Assembly: GCF_011602365.1 (NCBI RefSeq)
Contig: NZ_JAAONZ010000029.1
Span: 1 to 34,596 of the forward strand
Source of the DNA: Pseudomaricurvus hydrocarbonicus
Lineage (GTDB): Bacteria; Pseudomonadota; Gammaproteobacteria; Pseudomonadales; Cellvibrionaceae
Direction of reading: 5' to 3'
Length of the DNA stretch: 34,596 bases
The translations under genes and the position numbers were made by a program. Shown here piece by piece: positions 31,594 through 34,596 of the stretch. The number at the start of each line of letters is the position of its first letter. Position 1 is the stretch's first letter. The notes under the pieces are model-generated. The model was given only the letters and a program-made list of their open reading frames with translations. It had not been told where the DNA came from and did not search any database.

Positions 31594-32553
31594 TTAATAG
31601 CCTTTGGTCCGATCAACGATCGGGGGCAACTCACCGGTTTGCACATAGTGATTGATATTGGTGGCGACAATGTGGCTGGCAGACGAGGGGGTGGTGGGGG
31701 CCGAGATGTGTGGCAACACCGTGATCTGCGGGTGTGTCCAGAAGGGGTGGTCGGCGGCCAGGGGTTCGGCATCAAACACATCCAGTACCGCGTGAGACAG
31801 CTGGTCGCTGTCGAGGGCGTGTAGCAGAGCCGCATCGTTGATGGTGCCGCCACGGCCAAAGTTGATCAGTGCGGCACCGGGGTTGCAGGCCGCAAAGCGC
31901 TCCCGATTCAGCAGCTGCTCAGTTGCCGGCGTGAGTGGCAACAGATTAATGATGATGTCGGACTGAGACAGCAGTTGCTGAAGTCCCTCTTCACCGTGAA
32001 AGCTGATCAGGTCGGGGACGGTCTTCATTGAACGGCTCCAGCCGGCAACCGCAAAGCCCTGCTGCTGCAGGCATCGGGCGCTGGCCAACCCCAGTTGACC
32101 CAATCCCAGCAGGCCGATCTGTTTTTCCGAGGCGCTGCGGTAGGGGCGCTGATGCCAGTGTTTTTGAGTTTGCTGCAGTCGGTACGCTGGCATGTCCCGA
32201 TGCAAGTACAGCGTCCAGGCGAGCACCGCTTCGACCATGGTTTGGGTTAACACCGGATCGATCAGGCGCACAATGTGAAACGTCGCTTGGGGTAATTCGG
32301 CCAACATGCGCTCCACTCCGGCCCAGACGCTGTGCACCCACACCAGATTGGGCAGTGCGGCCAGCTGATGGGGATCCGGGTTGGCGACGATGGCCAGGCG
32401 ACACTCCTGTTGCTGCTCGGGTGTCAGCTGCTCAATGGGACACACGGTTGCGTCCTCCAGCTGTGGCGCAAGGGCGTTGATCCACACCTGTTGTTCGTGA
32501 GGCGGTATGCGGCTGACAAAGGGAATGATCATGGGGCGGTCAGTGTTGTTCAT
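31594..32553 (-). CDS. D-2-hydroxyacid dehydrogenase (glyoxylate/hydroxypyruvate reductase A-like)
   Basis: This NAD(P)-dependent reductase has 319 residues and belongs to the 2-hydroxyacid dehydrogenase family. The nucleotide fold is GLGQLG (150-155), and the catalytic triad is Arg234 in NFGRGG, Glu263 in DVFDAEPL and His282 in LPHISAPT. Ser-Val-Trp-Ala-Gly (75-79) is the substrate loop, in the form seen in the GhrA branch rather than the usual NxxG with Asn. GhrA-like enzymes reduce glyoxylate and hydroxypyruvate. The ATG at 32553 has a poor ribosome binding site; Met8 is an alternative start. It is transcribed alone, divergent from the helicase gene. Confidence 0.9.
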   Translation of the reverse strand: MNNTDRPMIIPFVSRIPPHEQQVWINALAPQLEDATVCPIEQLTPEQQQECRLAIVANPDPHQLAALPNLVWVHSVWAGVERMLAELPQATFHIVRLIDPVLTQTMVEAVLAWTLYLHRDMPAYRLQQTQKHWHQRPYRSASEKQIGLLGLGQLGLASARCLQQQGFAVAGWSRSMKTVPDLISFHGEEGLQQLLSQSDIIINLLPLTPATEQLLNRERFAACNPGAALINFGRGGTINDAALLHALDSDQLSHAVLDVFDAEPLAADHPFWTHPQITVLPHISAPTTPSSASHIVATNINHYVQTGELPPIVDRTKGY

Positions 32554-32856
32554 TGTTGTTCATGGGGTGGCGTGCGCGGCCCTGGTCTGCACAGCCTAGC
32601 ATAGATAGACCGTTACAGAGATAGACCTATACAGAGATACCGCGTCACATAGACACACCCTGGTCTTGATCCAGGAATGTACATGGCGTTTAAATCGTCA
32701 GCTGTTCAGCCCCACTGGCAAATAAGCGCGGTGCCCGTATATTGGTGTTATCCATCCTGTTATAGTCGCCACCTCTGTTCTGTTGAAGCCTCTCCCGGTT
32801 TCAATGTGGGCCACGAATTCATGACCATCCCGTTCATTATAAAGCCGAGTCTCGAT
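32554..32856. other. Divergent intergenic region between the dehydrogenase and helicase genes
   Basis: No additional gene is convincing. AGATAGACC and ATAGACCTATACAGAGATA near 32600-32640 form a short imperfect repeat. An open frame in line with the helicase extends to ATG 32677, but its residues do not look like the family. The helicase promoter and cold-response leader, if any, would be here. Confidence 0.35.
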
Positions 32857-34248
32857 ATGCCATTTTCCCATTTAGGATTAAGTGATCCCCTGTTACGCGC
32901 CGTTGCTGAGCAGGGCTATACGGCCCCCACCGAGATTCAGCAGCAGGCGATTCCTGCGATTCTGGCCGGCCGTGATGTGATCGCGGCGGCACAAACAGGC
33001 ACAGGTAAAACCGCCAGCTTTGTGCTGCCGCTGCTGCAGAAGTTCAGCCAGGATGAAAAGACAGTGCGGCCCAAACGCATCCGCGCGCTGATCCTGACGC
33101 CGACCCGGGAACTGGCGGAACAGGTGGAAAACAATGTGCAGCAATACGGCCAATATGTGTCCCTGACCTCGCTGGCGATGGTGGGGGGCGTGGATCCCGA
33201 GCCGCAAAAGCAGGGGCTGATTGCGGGTGTCGATATTCTGGTGGCCACGCCCGGACGTTTGTTGGATATGGCCTATCAACGGGCGGTGTATTTTGATGAG
33301 CTGGAAGTGTTGGTGCTGGATGAGGCTGACCGCATGCTCGATATGGGCTTCATTGCCGACATCAATAAAATCATCGAGCGCCTGCCGCCACAGCGACAGA
33401 ATTTGTTGTTCTCCGCCACCCTGTCGGATGAGGTGCGCTTTTTAGCCAAGACCACCATTCACCAGCCGGTCGAAATATCAGTCTCGCCCGCCGACGCGAC
33501 CGTCGCGGCGATTGATCAATGGCTGGTGACGGTGGATAAAGACCGCAAGTCGGCGTTACTGAGTCATCTGATTACCGAGCATCAGTGGCAACAGGCGCTC
33601 ATTTTTATTCGCACCAAACACGGTGCGGCCAAGTTGGTGAGCCAGTTGGGCAAGCGCGGCATTAGCGCCGACGCGATTCACGGCGACCGCAGTCAGGCGG
33701 TGCGCAGCCAAATACTGGCGGATTTTAAAGCGGGTAAAATTTCGCTGTTGGTCGCCACCGACATTGCCGCGCGCGGCATCGACATCGACAAGCTGTCGCG
33801 GGTGATCAATTACGATCTGCCCGACGACGCAGCCGATTACATCCATCGTATTGGCCGCACCGGGCGCGCGGGTGAACTCGGTGAAGCGGTGTCGCTGGTG
33901 TCCCGAGATGATTTTCGCAATCTGTGCGCGATCGAAAGCCGGTTGGGGCACATCATTGCCCGCAAGGACATTGAAGCCTTCGCACCGAAAAAAGAGGTGC
34001 CGGTTTCGATCTTGAATTACGTTCCTAAAAATGCGAAAGCCCCAAGACCCGCGAAACCCGGGGCGCAACGCGCACCCAGCTCGAAACGTGACTCCAGGCC
34101 GAAAGCGTCCAGCCAGCCGCACAAAAAAACCGAGGCGGTGGCGGCCACGAAAAAGGGCGGAGCTCCGCGACCGCAATCCGGGCCTAAAAACGCTTCGGCC
34201 AAAGTGTTAAGCCCGTGGGCGAAGTGGGAAAGCAAAAACAAAAAGTAA
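32857..34248 (+). CDS. rhlE: DEAD-box RNA helicase, RhlE type
   Basis: This ATP-dependent RNA helicase has 463 residues and probably acts in ribosome assembly or RNA decay. Motifs in order are the Q motif (Phe3 to PTEIQ, 24-28), AQTGTGKT (45-52), PTRELAEQ (82-89), TPGR (131-134), DEAD (155-158), SAT (186-188), TDIAARGID (301-309) and HRIGRTGR (330-337). A basic, Pro/Lys-rich tail (about 395-463) follows, ending WAKWESKNKK, as in RhlE. The start is uncertain: ATG 32857 (MPFSHLGL) matches the family's usual beginning, while in-frame ATGs at 32821 and 32677 have no better ribosome binding site. It is followed by an IS end, so the element may lie close behind it. Confidence 0.93.
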   Translation: MPFSHLGLSDPLLRAVAEQGYTAPTEIQQQAIPAILAGRDVIAAAQTGTGKTASFVLPLLQKFSQDEKTVRPKRIRALILTPTRELAEQVENNVQQYGQYVSLTSLAMVGGVDPEPQKQGLIAGVDILVATPGRLLDMAYQRAVYFDELEVLVLDEADRMLDMGFIADINKIIERLPPQRQNLLFSATLSDEVRFLAKTTIHQPVEISVSPADATVAAIDQWLVTVDKDRKSALLSHLITEHQWQQALIFIRTKHGAAKLVSQLGKRGISADAIHGDRSQAVRSQILADFKAGKISLLVATDIAARGIDIDKLSRVINYDLPDDAADYIHRIGRTGRAGELGEAVSLVSRDDFRNLCAIESRLGHIIARKDIEAFAPKKEVPVSILNYVPKNAKAPRPAKPGAQRAPSSKRDSRPKASSQPHKKTEAVAATKKGGAPRPQSGPKNASAKVLSPWAKWESKNKK

Positions 34249-34474
34249 ACGCCGGTTGCGGGAATGACTCGCTTAAAAAAGCACGAGACAGAAAAGGAAG
34301 ACACAGAAAGGGAGCCGTCGTAAAGGGAACAGCCATAAAAAGGGATAGAACGTTGCGCAACGCCCTGCGAAAAACGAACCCGTATAAAAACCCCTCCGAA
34401 TGCATTAAATACCAACAGGCGCCCACCGTGATTCAGAAGAATTAACAGATCACACCGCGCCTGAGCCGTTTGTG

Positions 34475-34596
34475 TTAGGGCCTGTTCACACTAATTAGCT
34501 TGTCAGCAATCAGCGAGAAGTTAATAAAAAACCGGAAGACAACATCCAGTTTCTCAAAGCGGCTGAAGATTCTCCGGAATCCCTTCAGCCGTCTAA
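34475..34596 (-). CDS. IS5-type transposase, C-terminal end (partial)
   Basis: On the minus strand an open frame enters from the right edge and ends at a TAA at 34475-34477. The 39 visible residues (RRIFSRFEKLDVVF, then FFINFSLIAD) match the end of IS5-family DDE transposases, whose last helix carries the R-F-x-KLD-x-F pattern. GGGCCTGTTCACAC at 34478 onward, overlapping the stop, could be the terminal inverted repeat. The rest of the element, including the catalytic residues, lies outside the window. Confidence 0.7.
   Translation of the reverse strand, partial: RRLKGFRRIFSRFEKLDVVFRFFINFSLIADKLISVNRP

Noticed and set aside
34215-34445. Lys/Arg-rich open frame overlapping the end of rhlE in another frame
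   Set aside because: RhlE already ends in a family-typical tail at 34248. The overlapping frame has no ribosome binding site and its basic composition follows from A/G-rich DNA, although a frame-shifted tail extension cannot be fully excluded.

Overview
The window looks like chromosomal DNA of a moderately GC-rich gammaproteobacterium. The main evidence is the gene order transketolase, erythrose-4-phosphate dehydrogenase, phosphoglycerate kinase and a class II (Calvin-type) fructose-bisphosphate aldolase, all on the plus strand. This order is known from Pseudomonas-like and related aquatic Gammaproteobacteria. I cannot name a genus from the sequence.

Layout: (1) 1-7.4 kb: the end of an unknown gene, a patatin-like hydrolase, then tkt-epd-pgk-fba for central carbon metabolism. 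(2) 7.5-12.3 kb: an alpha/beta hydrolase, an unusual 606-residue protein joining a papain-like peptidase to an alpha/beta-hydrolase region, and a two-gene lipoprotein operon. The 0.6 kb space between the last two is packed with short direct repeats. (3) 12.4-16.0 kb: an AT-rich accessory island built around a REP-associated tyrosine transposase (RAYT) gene. It holds a solo copy of the RAYT leader, a 14-bp tandem array, two copies of a 72-bp palindrome, a two-gene pair resembling a membrane-active toxin and its immunity protein, and a short-chain dehydrogenase fragment cut off at one palindrome. (4) 16.1-23.9 kb: two membrane proteins, then a LysR regulator divergent from a beta-carbonic anhydrase and a SulP/BicA-like transporter (a probable bicarbonate module), and an exported amidohydrolase. 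(5) 24-31.4 kb: a MarR regulator with a DUF1330 protein and an Old Yellow Enzyme on one strand and OsmC on the other, then an atypical NRAMP protein, a fatty acid hydroxylase, a minimal MscS channel, a DJ-1/PfpI protein and a tautomerase with twin palindromic operators. (6) 31.6-34.6 kb: a 2-hydroxyacid dehydrogenase, an RhlE-type RNA helicase and the end of an IS5-type transposase running off the window.

Two themes recur. Genes of electrophile and peroxide handling (MarR, OYE, OsmC, DJ-1, tautomerase) cluster at 24-31.4 kb. Short tandem repeats recur between genes: heptamer arrays with an ACTCG-like core at four separate places, and 14, 15, 21 and 29-30 bp duplications elsewhere. The most promising parts for something undescribed are the candidate toxin/immunity pair with the RAYT-derived elements, and the peptidase-hydrolase fusion.
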